Source of the DNA: Desulfosporosinus shakirovi
Lineage (GTDB): Bacteria > Bacillota > Desulfitobacteriia > Desulfitobacteriales > Desulfitobacteriaceae
Assembly: GCF_020595055.1 (NCBI RefSeq)
Contig: NZ_JAJDOO010000001.1
Span: forward strand, 344,834-408,833
Direction of reading: 5' to 3'
Length of the DNA stretch: 64,000 nucleotides
How positions within the stretch are numbered: position 1 is the stretch's first letter; every line of letters starts with the position of its first letter. Shown piece by piece: positions 45,402 to 54,789 of the stretch. Both the position numbers and the translations under genes were made by a program. The notes under the pieces are model-generated. The model had not been told where the DNA came from. It searched no databases and saw nothing but the letters and a program-made list of their open reading frames with translations.

Positions 45402-46535
45402 ATGCTAAATAACGAACCCACTGAACCAAACCAAGCCCGAGCCCGGGTTCTCTTTGACCTCATTGCAATTGGGCTCGTCGTGGCGGTTCTTACTAGTATT
45501 CACTATACGAATTATCATTACGAAGTGGATTATCACATTCTTTTACAATTCGCCTATTATCTCCCGGTTATTTATGCAGCTATGCGTTTTGGACCTGCCG
45601 GGGGGATCATATCAAGCTTTATTATAACGTTGCTTTTTATACCGCTTATGTGGCATATGCAAGCCGATTTAAGCCCAGCTGCTAAGTATACACAATGGGT
45701 GGAGGTCGGCTTAATCAACGTAATTGGTTGGTTAACGGGCATTTTGACTGAAGAGGAACGGAAGGCGAAGCGCAAATATAAGCTGGCGCTAATGATTCAA
45801 AAAGAATTGGTAGAAAAGTTAAAGCGAGAAGGGCAGGAACGTGAACGATTGGAGGGTGAGATTCGGCAAACTGAACGAGTGACCGCGCTGGGGCATATGA
45901 GTGCCGGCTTAGCTCATGAAATACGGAATCCCTTGGGGATAATAAAAGTGAGCATCCAAATGCTGGCCCAAGAAAAATGCGACGATGGAGTCGTTTCGGA
46001 ATACTGTCGGGTACTTCTGGAAGAATGTGAACGGTTAAATCGCTTGCTGAGCGAGTTTTTGTCCTTTGCCCGACATAAAGAGCTGGTGCGGGAAGGGATT
46101 AGGCTGGAAAAACTCTTGGACGAAGGAGTAACACTAGTCCAGCCAGCCCTGAGGCAAAACAATATTAAGTTAGAACAAGCGCGAAGCCAGGTTGAATTGC
46201 AAGAAGTTGAGGTGGACCCGGACCAGATTAAGCAAGTCATACTAAATATTTTACTCAATGCCATCGATGCCCAGGGGGAGGGTGGAGTGATTCTGTTAAG
46301 TGGGGTTCAGGAAAAGGGTTTTGTAGGTTTCGCAGTTAGTGATGAGGGACCCGGCATTTTGCCGGACGCCTTGCCTTACATTTACGACCCTTTTTTTACG
46401 ACGAAGGAAACAGGGACTGGATTAGGGTTATCCGTTGTGCACCGTATCCTTGATCACCACGGGGGGAAGATATCCATAGCAAATCGGAGTGAGGGTGGGG
46501 TTCGGGTGGAAATATTGTTACCATTATCCCATTAG
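45402..46535 (+). CDS. Membrane histidine kinase, NtrB/AtoS-like
   Basis: A 377-residue kinase with three or four N-terminal spans (about 18-115) and almost no external loop, followed by a coiled linker, the H-box LGHMSAGLAHEIRNPLGIIK, N-box ILLNAIDAQGEGG and GTGLGLSVVHRILDHHGG. The lack of an outer sensor domain suggests that it senses a membrane-located signal. AAGGAGG lies 8 bases before the ATG. It is the partner of the NtrC-type regulator just upstream. Confidence 0.9.
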   Translation: MLNNEPTEPNQARARVLFDLIAIGLVVAVLTSIHYTNYHYEVDYHILLQFAYYLPVIYAAMRFGPAGGIISSFIITLLFIPLMWHMQADLSPAAKYTQWVEVGLINVIGWLTGILTEEERKAKRKYKLALMIQKELVEKLKREGQERERLEGEIRQTERVTALGHMSAGLAHEIRNPLGIIKVSIQMLAQEKCDDGVVSEYCRVLLEECERLNRLLSEFLSFARHKELVREGIRLEKLLDEGVTLVQPALRQNNIKLEQARSQVELQEVEVDPDQIKQVILNILLNAIDAQGEGGVILLSGVQEKGFVGFAVSDEGPGILPDALPYIYDPFFTTKETGTGLGLSVVHRILDHHGGKISIANRSEGGVRVEILLPLSH

Positions 46536-46648
46536 GATGGGATAATGATTGGATTTATCCTTCCAGGAATGAAGTTGCTTACAAGCTACAAATACACCTC
46601 TAAAAATAGTACAGTCACTTAGAGTAAAGAGAATAATGGGAAAACAAA

Positions 46649-46677
46649 GGCTAGAGGCGTCACTATCGCTTCTAGCC
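46649..46677 (+). terminator. Terminator of the NtrC-type two-component operon
   Basis: GGCTAGAGGCG pairs with CGCTTCTAGCC, extended by AAAACAA/TTGTTTT. The rest of the gap to 46835 shows no gene. Confidence 0.75.
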
Positions 46678-46835
46678 TTGTTTTCTATCCGAAAAATGTT
46701 ATGGGAAAAGAGGTGTTTATTAGATTATGGAAGAATAGAGTGAAGATACAGGAAAAGGGTCGTGAAGGATTTTAACAGCCAGTAGGATTGATACTTGACT
46801 AAGAAAATGGATTGCTAGAGAAGAGGTGTCTAAAA

Positions 46836-47618
46836 ATGAACACTGAGCCAGTAGTAACTATAAAGGATCTTAAAATGCGATTTGGTTCGAAAGAAGTACT
46901 AAAGGGTATCAATTTGGAAATATACAGTGGCCAGATTATTGGGTATATTGGGCCAAATGGGGCGGGAAAGAGTACCACTGTTAAAATACTGATGGGTTTG
47001 GTGGACCGTTATAATGGTCAAATCAGAATCCTTGGAGAGGATATCTCGAATGGCAAAGTGGAATATAAACGAAAAATAGGCTATATGCCTGAAACTGTAG
47101 AGATATTCGAAAACCTGACAGCCTATGAATACCTTACATTTATTGGAGAGGTTTATGGAATGAGTTTGGAACAGGTAAATAATAAGGCCAAAAAACTTAT
47201 GGCTTTACTTGGCATAGAAGATGTCTACCACTCAAGAATATCATCTTACTCAAAAGGCATGAAGCAAAAATTGCTGATTATTTCCAGTTTGATACATAAC
47301 CCGGAGATATTGTTTTTAGATGAACCCTTAAGCGGGCTGGATGCCAATAGTGTGATGATCGTAAAAGAGATTCTGGCAGAGCTGGCAAGGTTGGGAAAAA
47401 CCATATTCTATTCGTCGCATATTATGGATGTTGTGGAGAAGATTAGCAACAGAATAATATTAATCAATGAGGGACAAATAGTTGCTGACGGAAGCTTTGA
47501 CGAACTTAAGGAAAAGAGCAGAAAAGGCTCCCTCGAACAGATATTTAACCAGTTGACTGGTTTCAATAGGCATAAGGAGATTGCCTGTGAATTCATCAAT
47601 GAATTGCAGGGAGTGTAA
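46836..47618 (+). CDS. ABC transporter ATPase (ABC-2 type exporter)
   Basis: ATG 46836 (after GAGGTG) is preferred to 46812 because the ABC fold starts at MNTEPVVTIKDLKMRFGSKE. The 260-residue ATPase has Walker A GPNGAGKST, signature YSKGMKQKLLIISSL and Walker B ILFLDEPLSGLDA. It is of the CcmA/NatA group that powers ABC-2 exporters for drugs, lipids or peptides. The following permease gene starts 3 bases later but is broken, so the ATPase may have no working partner. Confidence 0.88.
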   Translation: MNTEPVVTIKDLKMRFGSKEVLKGINLEIYSGQIIGYIGPNGAGKSTTVKILMGLVDRYNGQIRILGEDISNGKVEYKRKIGYMPETVEIFENLTAYEYLTFIGEVYGMSLEQVNNKAKKLMALLGIEDVYHSRISSYSKGMKQKLLIISSLIHNPEILFLDEPLSGLDANSVMIVKEILAELARLGKTIFYSSHIMDVVEKISNRIILINEGQIVADGSFDELKEKSRKGSLEQIFNQLTGFNRHKEIACEFINELQGV

Positions 47619-47621
47619 GTA

Positions 47622-49280
47622 ATGCGGGATTTTTGGATTTTGAAGGTCTTAGATTTTTTGGGTTTTTTTATCAAGTTATGGGAATCGATTATGGGGTTAT
47701 GAGAAAAATATTGCAAATTAAGCTGTTGATGGATCAGAGAAGAGCGCCTTCCGTACTGATAAATTCTAAACATAAAGATGAAGAAAATACTTTCTATAAA
47801 TCTTTAATAACTTATGGGTTAATGGGTGCATTTTTCGCTATTATTATGCTCCTGCCTTTACCTATGTTCTTAAAAATGAATTTAATCATTGGAATGTTAA
47901 TCTTTATGATTACCATGACGATGGTGTCTGATTTCTCGGCGTTATTGCTGGATACAAGAGACAAGGAAATCCTATTAGCAAAACCTATAAAGCCTCAGAC
48001 TGTAAACGCTGCAAAAATAACTCGTATTTTAATAAATTTCTTAACGATTACGTTTGTCATGGCTGGACCGTCGTTAATAGTAGGGCTCTTTAAATATGGC
48101 CCTCTATTTTTGGGCATATATTTTTTGGATTTGCTGCTTATCTCAGGACTGATTCTTTTCTTAACTTCACTTTTGTATTTTTTGATGCTTTTATTTTTTG
48201 ATGGAGATAAGCTCAAAGATATCATCAATTACATGCAAATTATCTTATCCTTTGTGATGATGATTGGGTATCAATTCACGGGTCACATTATGAGTTATAT
48301 TGACTATAACATAGGTTTTGTTTTCAAATGGTGGATGTATCTGCTTCCTTCCGCTTGGTTTGCAGCCCCTTTTAGTCTGATATTGGAGAACAGGGCAGAG
48401 AATCATTTTCTGTATTTGAGCCTTATAGGAGTAATAGTCCCCATGTTACTTCTAATAATATATTTCGGAGCAGTTATCAAATATTTCGAAAAAAACCTGT
48501 ATAAACTCGATAAAGTCACAGCAAAAAAACGTAGAACTGTAGAAAAGAGAGCGATACTCTACCAAAAACTAATATCGCCTTTTATTCCAAATAACCTTGA
48601 GAATGTTTTTTGCAGGTTTACCTAAAATATGATTTCCAGTGAAAGGAGTATAAGGCTGCGTCTATAGCCTAATCTTGGCTTTGCAACATTTCTATCTGTC
48701 ATTATGTTGGTTAATAGCTTTATCGTAAATAAATCCTTAAATGAAGCTCTAATAGATATTTCCCAAGGAGCTTATTACCTTTTTATATATCTTTCTGTTT
48801 CTATGCTTGCATCAACTGTCATGACAATAAATTCAAGCGAGAATTATAAAGGAGCATGGATCTACAGAACTTTGCCCATTGAGTTACCAGGTGTAATGCT
48901 AACGGGAGCGCTAAAGGGTTTCATATTGAAGTATCTTATCCCGGTATACCTTTTTGTAAGCCTAATCTTCGCTATACCTTACGGAATCCGTTTAATACCC
49001 CATCTGATCTTGATATTCTTGAACATGATGATATTAATTATTTTGATTTTTAAATGGTCAGAAAATGGGCTGCCCTTCAACAAGGATTTTCAACATAAAG
49101 AGGACAATAGGGTTTTGTTTAGTTGTTGGTTCTTTTGCATTCTGTGCTATATCGGCGGCACTGCATTACGTTTTGAGAGATGTACCTGTCGGATTGTTGA
49201 TATATATTATTGCAGTGCTTATTGTGTCCGCTGTCCTATGGAAAAAAACTAGTGCAAAGATTACCTGGAAAGACGTCTAG
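47622..49280 (+). pseudogene. Broken ABC-2 type permease
   Basis: ATG 47622 begins MRDFWILKVLDFLGFFIKLW, but the main coding frame (MRKILQIKLLMDQRRAPSVL) is a different one, giving a frameshift near 47660-47700. It runs through about six membrane spans to a TAA at 48623, then TAG near 48670, and continues in the same frame (LVNSFIVNKSLNEALIDISQ). Near 49100 it shifts again to AFCAISAALHYVLRDVPVGL and ends at 49280. The whole is one large polytopic exporter subunit, disabled by two frameshifts and two stops. It belongs with the ATPase at 46836. Confidence 0.8.
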
Positions 49281-49386
49281 CCCCTAGTCTGCCCTTGACC
49301 TGTGACTCTTGCAAAAATTCGACAAAATTGCAGAGAATCGTGTAACATAGGAGTAAGATCTAGAAAATATAAAAGGGTGAAAAGAT

Positions 49387-50304
49387 TTGGATCAAAACAA
49401 CAGTGATGGCGTTTTTGAAATAAATCCCTATTCAGTTGAGACGAATAACTGGGTTAAAAGAGGCTGGGACATACGCGTAAATAATTTTCCAGCTGAGATA
49501 TACTTTGATTATCCGACCAAAACAAAAAGTGTAAGTTTAACCGGAACTGCTTGCTCTCTCAATTGCGCACATTGTGGGGGACATTATCTCAAAGGAATGA
49601 CAGATGTCAAAGAGCTAACCTCCCAGTTGTGTTCGGAGCTTTCTTTTTCCAGCGCATTAATCAGCGGTGGATGTACTCAGGACGGTAAGGTTCCTTTTTG
49701 GAACCGCTTAGACCTCTTACAGGAGCTAAAGAATAGGCAGGTTCGTTTAAATTTTCATGTAGGACTAATTAGCGAAAAAGAGATTCAGCTGCTTAAAGGG
49801 TTAGCAGATGCAGTTTCTTTTGATTTTGTTGGAGATGAGGATACTATACGTGAAGTTTACGGTCTCGAGCATAAATTAGAGGATTATATTCGGGTTTATA
49901 AGGATTTGCGTAAACAGGCAAGAATTATTCCCCATTTAACACTTGGCTTAAAAGGGGGTATTTGGAGTGGAGAGGAAAAGGCATTGGATATTCTTGAGGA
50001 TTTAGGCTTGGACGGATTGGTGTTGAACGTATTTATTCCAACTCCGGGCACCCGTTATGCTGACCGAACTCCCCCGAATTTAGAAGAGGTCATCTGTTTT
50101 CTGGCTAAAGCAAGGGTACGCTTCCCTAAAACTTCTCTCGCACTTGGTTGCATGCGCCCCAAAGGAAGTTATCGTCAAAAGCTTGATCAGGCCTCGGTGG
50201 CCTTGGGAATCAATAGAATTGTGATACCTACTCCGAAGGCTAGGCATTTAGTAGAAGAAAAAGGGCTGATAATCAAACGAGGTGAGGAGTGTTGTGCTCT
50301 ATGA
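49387..50304 (+). CDS. Radical-SAM protein of the LipS1/LipS2 lipoyl-synthase type (first)
   Basis: The 305-residue protein has the radical-SAM cluster motif CSLNCAHC (C-x3-C-x2-C) in a region homologous to biotin synthase relatives, and a barrel with ALISGGCTQDG and GLDGLVLNVFIPTPGTRYAD. A tail CC pair (GEECCAL) could bind an auxiliary cluster. It overlaps the next radical-SAM gene by 16 bases and is followed by lipM. Two separate radical-SAM proteins, LipS1 and LipS2, together replace LipA as lipoyl synthase in some archaea and bacteria. This gene order fits that system. Which of the two it is was not decided. Start is a TTG with AGGGTG upstream. Confidence 0.75.
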   Translation: MDQNNSDGVFEINPYSVETNNWVKRGWDIRVNNFPAEIYFDYPTKTKSVSLTGTACSLNCAHCGGHYLKGMTDVKELTSQLCSELSFSSALISGGCTQDGKVPFWNRLDLLQELKNRQVRLNFHVGLISEKEIQLLKGLADAVSFDFVGDEDTIREVYGLEHKLEDYIRVYKDLRKQARIIPHLTLGLKGGIWSGEEKALDILEDLGLDGLVLNVFIPTPGTRYADRTPPNLEEVICFLAKARVRFPKTSLALGCMRPKGSYRQKLDQASVALGINRIVIPTPKARHLVEEKGLIIKRGEECCAL

Positions 50305-51263
50305 TACGTTGTTCGGTAGGAACTGCCAAAGTATTAGGTCTAAATAACATAAAAACAGATGTCTTGCCAACGACTGCCTATCTGATGGTAGGAGAACATT
50401 GTAAGTTTAATTGTGCCTTTTGTGCTCAAGCTCGCGATAGCAGGTCGAAGACTAACTTACTTTCCAGAGTAGTTTGGCCGGAATTTCAAGAACACGAGGT
50501 TGTTCAGGGCTTGAAAATACCCGAGGCCCAAAAGGTCATGCAGAGGGTTTGTTTTCAGGTCGTCCAAGATGGCAAGGCATTAGAGGAAGCCAAAGGTCTG
50601 GTTACAACCATAAAGAATGAGAGCCCCAATATGCCAATCTGTGTCTCGGCAGGGCCGCGAAGCCTCACCGAGATTGAAGATTTGCTTAAGCATGGTGTGG
50701 ACCGGGTAAGTTTAGCGCTCGATGCTGCTACTCCAGAGGTTTTTGCTTTGGCCAAAGATGGATCTTGGGAAAACCGCTATGAATTGCTCATTGAAGCGGC
50801 AGGTAAGTTTCCGGGACATATTGGCACCCACCTTATCGTAGGGCTGGGGGAAACCGAAGAGGAAATGGTCAAAATCATACAAGACATGTATGATAAGGGA
50901 ATCACTGTAGCCTTGTTCGCATTTACACCGGTAAAAGGGACCCGCATGGAACAATCACCTAAACCAGAGTTGAATCATTATCGCCGGATACAGGTTGCCC
51001 ATTATTTAATCCGCAGGAAATATGCTCGAGCAGATGAGTTTATCTTTCGAGCGGGCAGGATTGCAAGTTTTTCTATGCATTTAGACCAGCTTTGGGATTA
51101 TCTCTCTTTAGGTGAGGCCTTTCAGACCTCTGGTTGTTCAGGATGTAACCGTCCTTATTATAATGAATCCCCCAGGGAGGAATTTTATAACTATCCAAGA
51201 CCGCTTACCCCTGAAGAAACGAAAAAATCCTGGCAGGAACTCGTTTCTGGTTTAGAAAAGTAG
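50289..51263 (+). CDS. Radical-SAM protein of the LipS1/LipS2 lipoyl-synthase type (second)
   Basis: The 324-residue protein has CKFNCAFCAQARDSRS, a radical-SAM C-x3-C-x2-C motif with the downstream aromatic and Arg typical of biotin/lipoyl synthase relatives, then HIGTHLIVGLGETEEEMVKI and a C-terminal SGCSGCNRPYYNESPREEFY region that may hold a second [4Fe-4S] cluster for sulfur donation. It is translationally coupled to the gene before and 8 bases from lipM. Together the two would insert sulfur at C6 and C8 of protein-bound octanoyl groups. The start is GTG 50289 or ATG 50301. Confidence 0.78.
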   Translation: MLCSMIRCSVGTAKVLGLNNIKTDVLPTTAYLMVGEHCKFNCAFCAQARDSRSKTNLLSRVVWPEFQEHEVVQGLKIPEAQKVMQRVCFQVVQDGKALEEAKGLVTTIKNESPNMPICVSAGPRSLTEIEDLLKHGVDRVSLALDAATPEVFALAKDGSWENRYELLIEAAGKFPGHIGTHLIVGLGETEEEMVKIIQDMYDKGITVALFAFTPVKGTRMEQSPKPELNHYRRIQVAHYLIRRKYARADEFIFRAGRIASFSMHLDQLWDYLSLGEAFQTSGCSGCNRPYYNESPREEFYNYPRPLTPEETKKSWQELVSGLEK

Positions 51264-51271
51264 GTGGAAAA

Positions 51272-52084
51272 ATGAAAACGTGGAGATATCTGCCTTACTC
51301 GGTTTCTACTGGCTCTGAAAACATGGCAATCGATGAATCTATCATGGAACTTATGCAAAAAGATAATAGTAACCAACCAGTTTTGCGGTTTTATGGCTGG
51401 AAGCCTGCCGCTTTATCCCTGGGTTATGCTCAAAGTTATGCTAAGGAAGTGGATGAAGAGGCCTGTCGTGAGGCTAATATTGATGTTGTTCGGAGGCCGA
51501 CTGGTGGCAGGGCTGTGTTACACCAGTATGAACTAACCTACAGTATTATTGTTCCGGAATCTGAGGAACATGTTAAGGGGACCATCATTAAATCCTATTT
51601 GAAAATAAGTGAGGCATTATTAAAAGGAATAAATGCAGTTGGGGTGCCGGCTGAAATAGTTGCTCAGGCAAATTCTTCACACACTGGAACAGCGGCTTGT
51701 TTTGATGCCCCTTCGTGGTATGAACTAGCAGTAGCCGGAAAAAAGCTTGTAGGAAGTGCCCAAATGCGCAGAGATGGAATTCTCTTGCAACATGGCTCTA
51801 TAATCTTGCATTTTGATACAGAACTTCTATTCAGACTTCTAAAATTACCAAACCAAGAAGTTCGGCAACGTTTGGTAAAGAGCTTTAAGGCCAAAGCCTG
51901 TGCCTTGGATGAAGTATGGACGCGACCGGTGACAATCGATGAGCTGGAAAAAGAGATATGTTTAGGATTTGAGGAAATTATGGGTATAAGACTTGTCCCT
52001 TCAGTTCTGAGCAAAGAAGAGAAACTTATAACAGAACAACTAGTTAAGAAATATAACTCGCAGGAGTGGACAATGAAAAGGTAA
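51272..52084 (+). CDS. lipM: Octanoyl transferase LipM
   Basis: A 270-residue member of the biotin/lipoate A/B ligase fold. Conserved parts are SENMAIDESI, RRPTGGRAVLHQYELTYS and the LipM-type active-site Cys in TACFDAPSWYELAVAGKK; LplA ligases have no Cys at this place. LipM moves octanoate from acyl carrier protein to GcvH, after which the radical-SAM pair upstream can add sulfur. Together they form a full lipoate-synthesis operon (two radical-SAM genes plus lipM). No glycine cleavage genes are in the window. GGTGG lies 7 bases before the ATG. Confidence 0.88.
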   Translation: MKTWRYLPYSVSTGSENMAIDESIMELMQKDNSNQPVLRFYGWKPAALSLGYAQSYAKEVDEEACREANIDVVRRPTGGRAVLHQYELTYSIIVPESEEHVKGTIIKSYLKISEALLKGINAVGVPAEIVAQANSSHTGTAACFDAPSWYELAVAGKKLVGSAQMRRDGILLQHGSIILHFDTELLFRLLKLPNQEVRQRLVKSFKAKACALDEVWTRPVTIDELEKEICLGFEEIMGIRLVPSVLSKEEKLITEQLVKKYNSQEWTMKR

Positions 52085-52107
52085 ATATCGAGATATGTCT
52101 CGGAAAA

Positions 52108-52139
52108 TTGTCCGGAAGGTATATATAACTTCTGGACAA
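52108..52139. terminator. Inverted repeat after lipM
   Basis: TTGTCCGGAAG pairs with CTTCTGGACAA with one G-T pair. No T-run follows, so termination is uncertain. The rest of the gap to 52320 shows nothing. Confidence 0.45.
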
Positions 52140-52320
52140 AGGTGGCACCGATTGTTAGCAGTTATCATCATAACTAATATGCAAATAAATTATGGAAAAA
52201 ACATTAAGCAAAGACTAAAGAAATGAAGATTTCTCGAAAGGGCTCCTTATCGAAAGCACTTGAACAAGCTTAAAGGAAATTTGCCCGAGTCAATTGCGTT
52301 AGAAGGGACGTTAAGCCCAC

Positions 52321-53580
52321 ATGATTGTTATGTTGAAAATTTTAAGCACCTTGTTCCTCGTCGTTTGGCTTCTTCGGAGGCGTGTTCAAATTGGACATGC
52401 TATGTTAGCTGGTTCGATGATCTTATTTTTAATTGCTTCGCCAACGTGGGAAAAAGCATCTACTGCGCTCCGAGCCACCTTACTGGAAACCAGCACATGG
52501 GAAGTTGTGCTGGCGATGTTTTTTGTCATGTGTCTAGAGTTCCTTTTGAGAACAAGTGGAACCATAGAAGGCTTTATGACTTCTATGAAAGCACTGTTGC
52601 GAAGTGATCGCGTGCTGCTTGTCCTTATGCCTGCTTTCCTTGGCCTGCTTCCCTCACTGGGTGGAGCGATGTTCTCTGCCCCCATGGTTCAGCACGCAAG
52701 TAAAAAGTACTCCCTCACTTCGGAAAACAAGGTGACAATCAACTACTGGTTTCGCCATATTTGGGAATATGCGAACCCCATTGTGCCTGCCTTAATCCTC
52801 GGCAGTCAAATTACATCGATCCCCTTAGGTTCATTAGTCACTCACATGGGAGGATACACATTCCTGGCACTGATCCTGGGGTGTTTATTCCTTTTAACTG
52901 GGAAGAAATTTCGTCCTCGTGAGCAGTTCGAAAATCAAACGGAGCTCGAAGTTTCCGCTTCGTTGGAAACCACACTTGTTGACGCATCTGAGATCAGAAC
53001 TTCCTCGCGGTCTATGCGTTACCTACTCCTCGCTCTTGGTCCTATTATTGTGAACATCATCCTTGTTGTCAGCTTCCACTTTAGTGCAGCGGTATCCATG
53101 GGTTTAGTCGTTCTTGGAATGGTTTTGATTCTCCGCATACAACGGGAACAAGTAATTCGGATGTTGAGTAAGTCCTTTGACTTAAAACTTCTTTGGGGAA
53201 TTCTCAGCATCATGTTATTTCAACATACCCTGACGGCTTCAGGCTTAGTTCAGGAACTTGTCGCGCTTTTGCAAGGAGTAAGTCTTCCCATCTCAATTAT
53301 GATCGGACTCTGTGCTCTAATGGTCGGAGTTCTTACAGGATCACCTCAAGGCGTCGTCGCCATTACCTTTCCCATAGTTGCAGTCCTAGCGCCGGGGAAT
53401 GTGAATACCGCCACAACTGCGTACGTGATGGGTATAGCCGGATCGATGCTCTCACCGGCACATCTTTGTCTTATTGTAACTGGAGAGTACTTCAAGGCAG
53501 ACATATTCAAGTCTCTGCGCCCTGTACTATTTCTTGAGGGTATCATCGTTGCAATTGTTATCTTAACTCAGTGCATATAA
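52321..53580 (+). CDS. DUF401-family membrane transporter
   Basis: A 419-residue polytopic membrane protein with about ten spans and the DUF401 features GLLPSLGGAMFSAPMVQHAS and INYWFRHIWEYANPIVPAL, plus a GSPQGVVAITFPIVAVLAPG helix-hairpin in the second half, like ion-transporter superfamily permeases. The substrate is unknown. It stands alone after the lipoate operon. The ribosome site is weak; ATG 52330 is an alternative start. Confidence 0.75.
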   Translation: MIVMLKILSTLFLVVWLLRRRVQIGHAMLAGSMILFLIASPTWEKASTALRATLLETSTWEVVLAMFFVMCLEFLLRTSGTIEGFMTSMKALLRSDRVLLVLMPAFLGLLPSLGGAMFSAPMVQHASKKYSLTSENKVTINYWFRHIWEYANPIVPALILGSQITSIPLGSLVTHMGGYTFLALILGCLFLLTGKKFRPREQFENQTELEVSASLETTLVDASEIRTSSRSMRYLLLALGPIIVNIILVVSFHFSAAVSMGLVVLGMVLILRIQREQVIRMLSKSFDLKLLWGILSIMLFQHTLTASGLVQELVALLQGVSLPISIMIGLCALMVGVLTGSPQGVVAITFPIVAVLAPGNVNTATTAYVMGIAGSMLSPAHLCLIVTGEYFKADIFKSLRPVLFLEGIIVAIVILTQCI

Positions 53581-53738
53581 TGTGTATATTGGTTCCCTAT
53601 TAACTAGTTCTAAGATGAATTTTGCTTACAACTCTGAACATTGTGACCTTTTACCCATAAAATGGTATAATGGCAGCATGGGAACGTGTTAAACGATGTG
53701 TCTGATAAGGGCATTTGAAAATAAAAGGGGAGCTAATT

Positions 53739-54317
53739 ATGTCATTATCTCGAGAAGATAAAAAGTACACGTTTGCAGACTACTTAACATATCCAGAAGA
53801 TGAAAGATGGGAAATCATTGACGGAGTACAATATCTGCAAGCATCCCCAACACCTGTACACCAAGAAGTACTTACGGAATTAGTAAGACAAATTGCTAAT
53901 CATTTGATAGGCAAACCATGCAAAGTATATCCTGCTCCTTTTTGTGTAAGATTGCCATTAGGCTCAGAAAAAATGAGTATGAAGTAAAAAATATTGTTGA
54001 ACCCGATATATCCATTATCTGTGGCAAATCTAAAATTGATGATAAAGGATGCAATGGAGCACCAGATATGATCATTGAAATTATTTCTCCTTCATCAATA
54101 AAATTGGATAGGGTTGTCAAGGTTCAATAAATATGAAAAAGCTGGTGTTAAAGAATATTGGATGGTTGAACCTGATCAAAAACTTGTGAGTGTAGTTGTA
54201 ATGCAAATTAATCAAAGATATGGGAGGACTGAGATATATACCGAAGAGGATAAAATAGCGGTATCCATATTTCCAGATTTAGTAATAGACTTGAGTGAAG
54301 TTTTTACTTCGCAATAG
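53739..54317 (+). pseudogene. Uma2-family (DUF820) endonuclease-like gene, frameshifted twice
   Basis: ATG 53739 behind AGGGGAGC gives MSLSREDKKYTFADYLTYP, WEIIDGV and HQEVLTELVRQI, then a missing A in an A-run near 53975 shifts to NEYEVKNIVEPDISII and GAPDMIIEIISPSS. A second shift near 54118 gives FNKYEKAGVKEYWMVEPDQK and the end at 54317. The PD-(D/E)xK-like residues (EPDISII, IIEIISPSS) are retained across frames. The family is abundant and of unsure function. Confidence 0.85.
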
Positions 54318-54318
54318 A

Positions 54319-54379
54319 TTTACAAAGCACATGCCGAAGGCCACACTTGAAGTGTGGCCTTCGGCATGTGCTTTGTAAA
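54319..54379. terminator. Perfect 29-bp hairpin after the Uma2 pseudogene
   Basis: Arms 54319-54347 and 54351-54379 are perfectly complementary around TGA and include GCCGAAGGCCACACT. It starts 2 bases after the stop codon. It is far longer than a normal terminator stem. Confidence 0.7.
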
Positions 54380-54388
54380 AATCGTTTA

Positions 54389-54621
54389 ATCATCCCGAGA
54401 CACCCACTTCTTCAAGTGGGTGTTCCTTATTCTACTTCGGTGACGATAGTTTCCAGTCCGATAGTTTCCGGTGGAGAGTATCGTCGAAGCCGTGGTCCCA
54501 ATAGGAATGCCTACCAGCGTAGGATAGAGTATCGACGAGCACTTTTCCCAATAGGGACACTTGGCGCGAAGGAGGTAGACTCCATCCTACACCGCGAATG
54601 TATTCATCTGTGCATATGCCA
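54389..54621 (+). mobile_element. IS200/IS605-like element, left part (copy G)
   Basis: It begins CCGAGACACCCACTTCTTCA with the CCCACTT/AAGTGGG hairpin and TGTTCCTTATT, then hairpin words CGATAGTTTCC, GGTGGAGAGTATCG and a stretch GGAGGTAGACTCCATCCTAC followed by CGCGAATGTATTC that is shared with copy C. The right-end TTTA hairpin is not found, so this copy is truncated or rearranged. It follows the 29-bp hairpin directly. Confidence 0.55.
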
Positions 54622-54718
54622 CATGTTATTTTAAAATCTACATCCTTTGGACGTCACGTATTTCCTTTGGGGGAATGAAGAAGCAACACGCCTCTCCGGT
54701 ATCAATATAAAGTAATCA

Positions 54719-54782
54719 ATAACGATAACTATAAAAGAGGTTGGAGCGGATAATGCTCCACCTCTTTTATAGTTATCGTTAT
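54719..54782. terminator. Long hairpin between element G and the ART-like gene
   Basis: ATAACGATAACTATAAAAGA with GGTTGGAGC pairs with GCTCCACCTC and the mirrored TTTTATAGTTATCGTTAT, one mismatch, 7-base loop. It lies just after the stop of the minus-strand gene at 54790 and would terminate it. Confidence 0.65.
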
Positions 54783-54789
54783 TTGGAAT

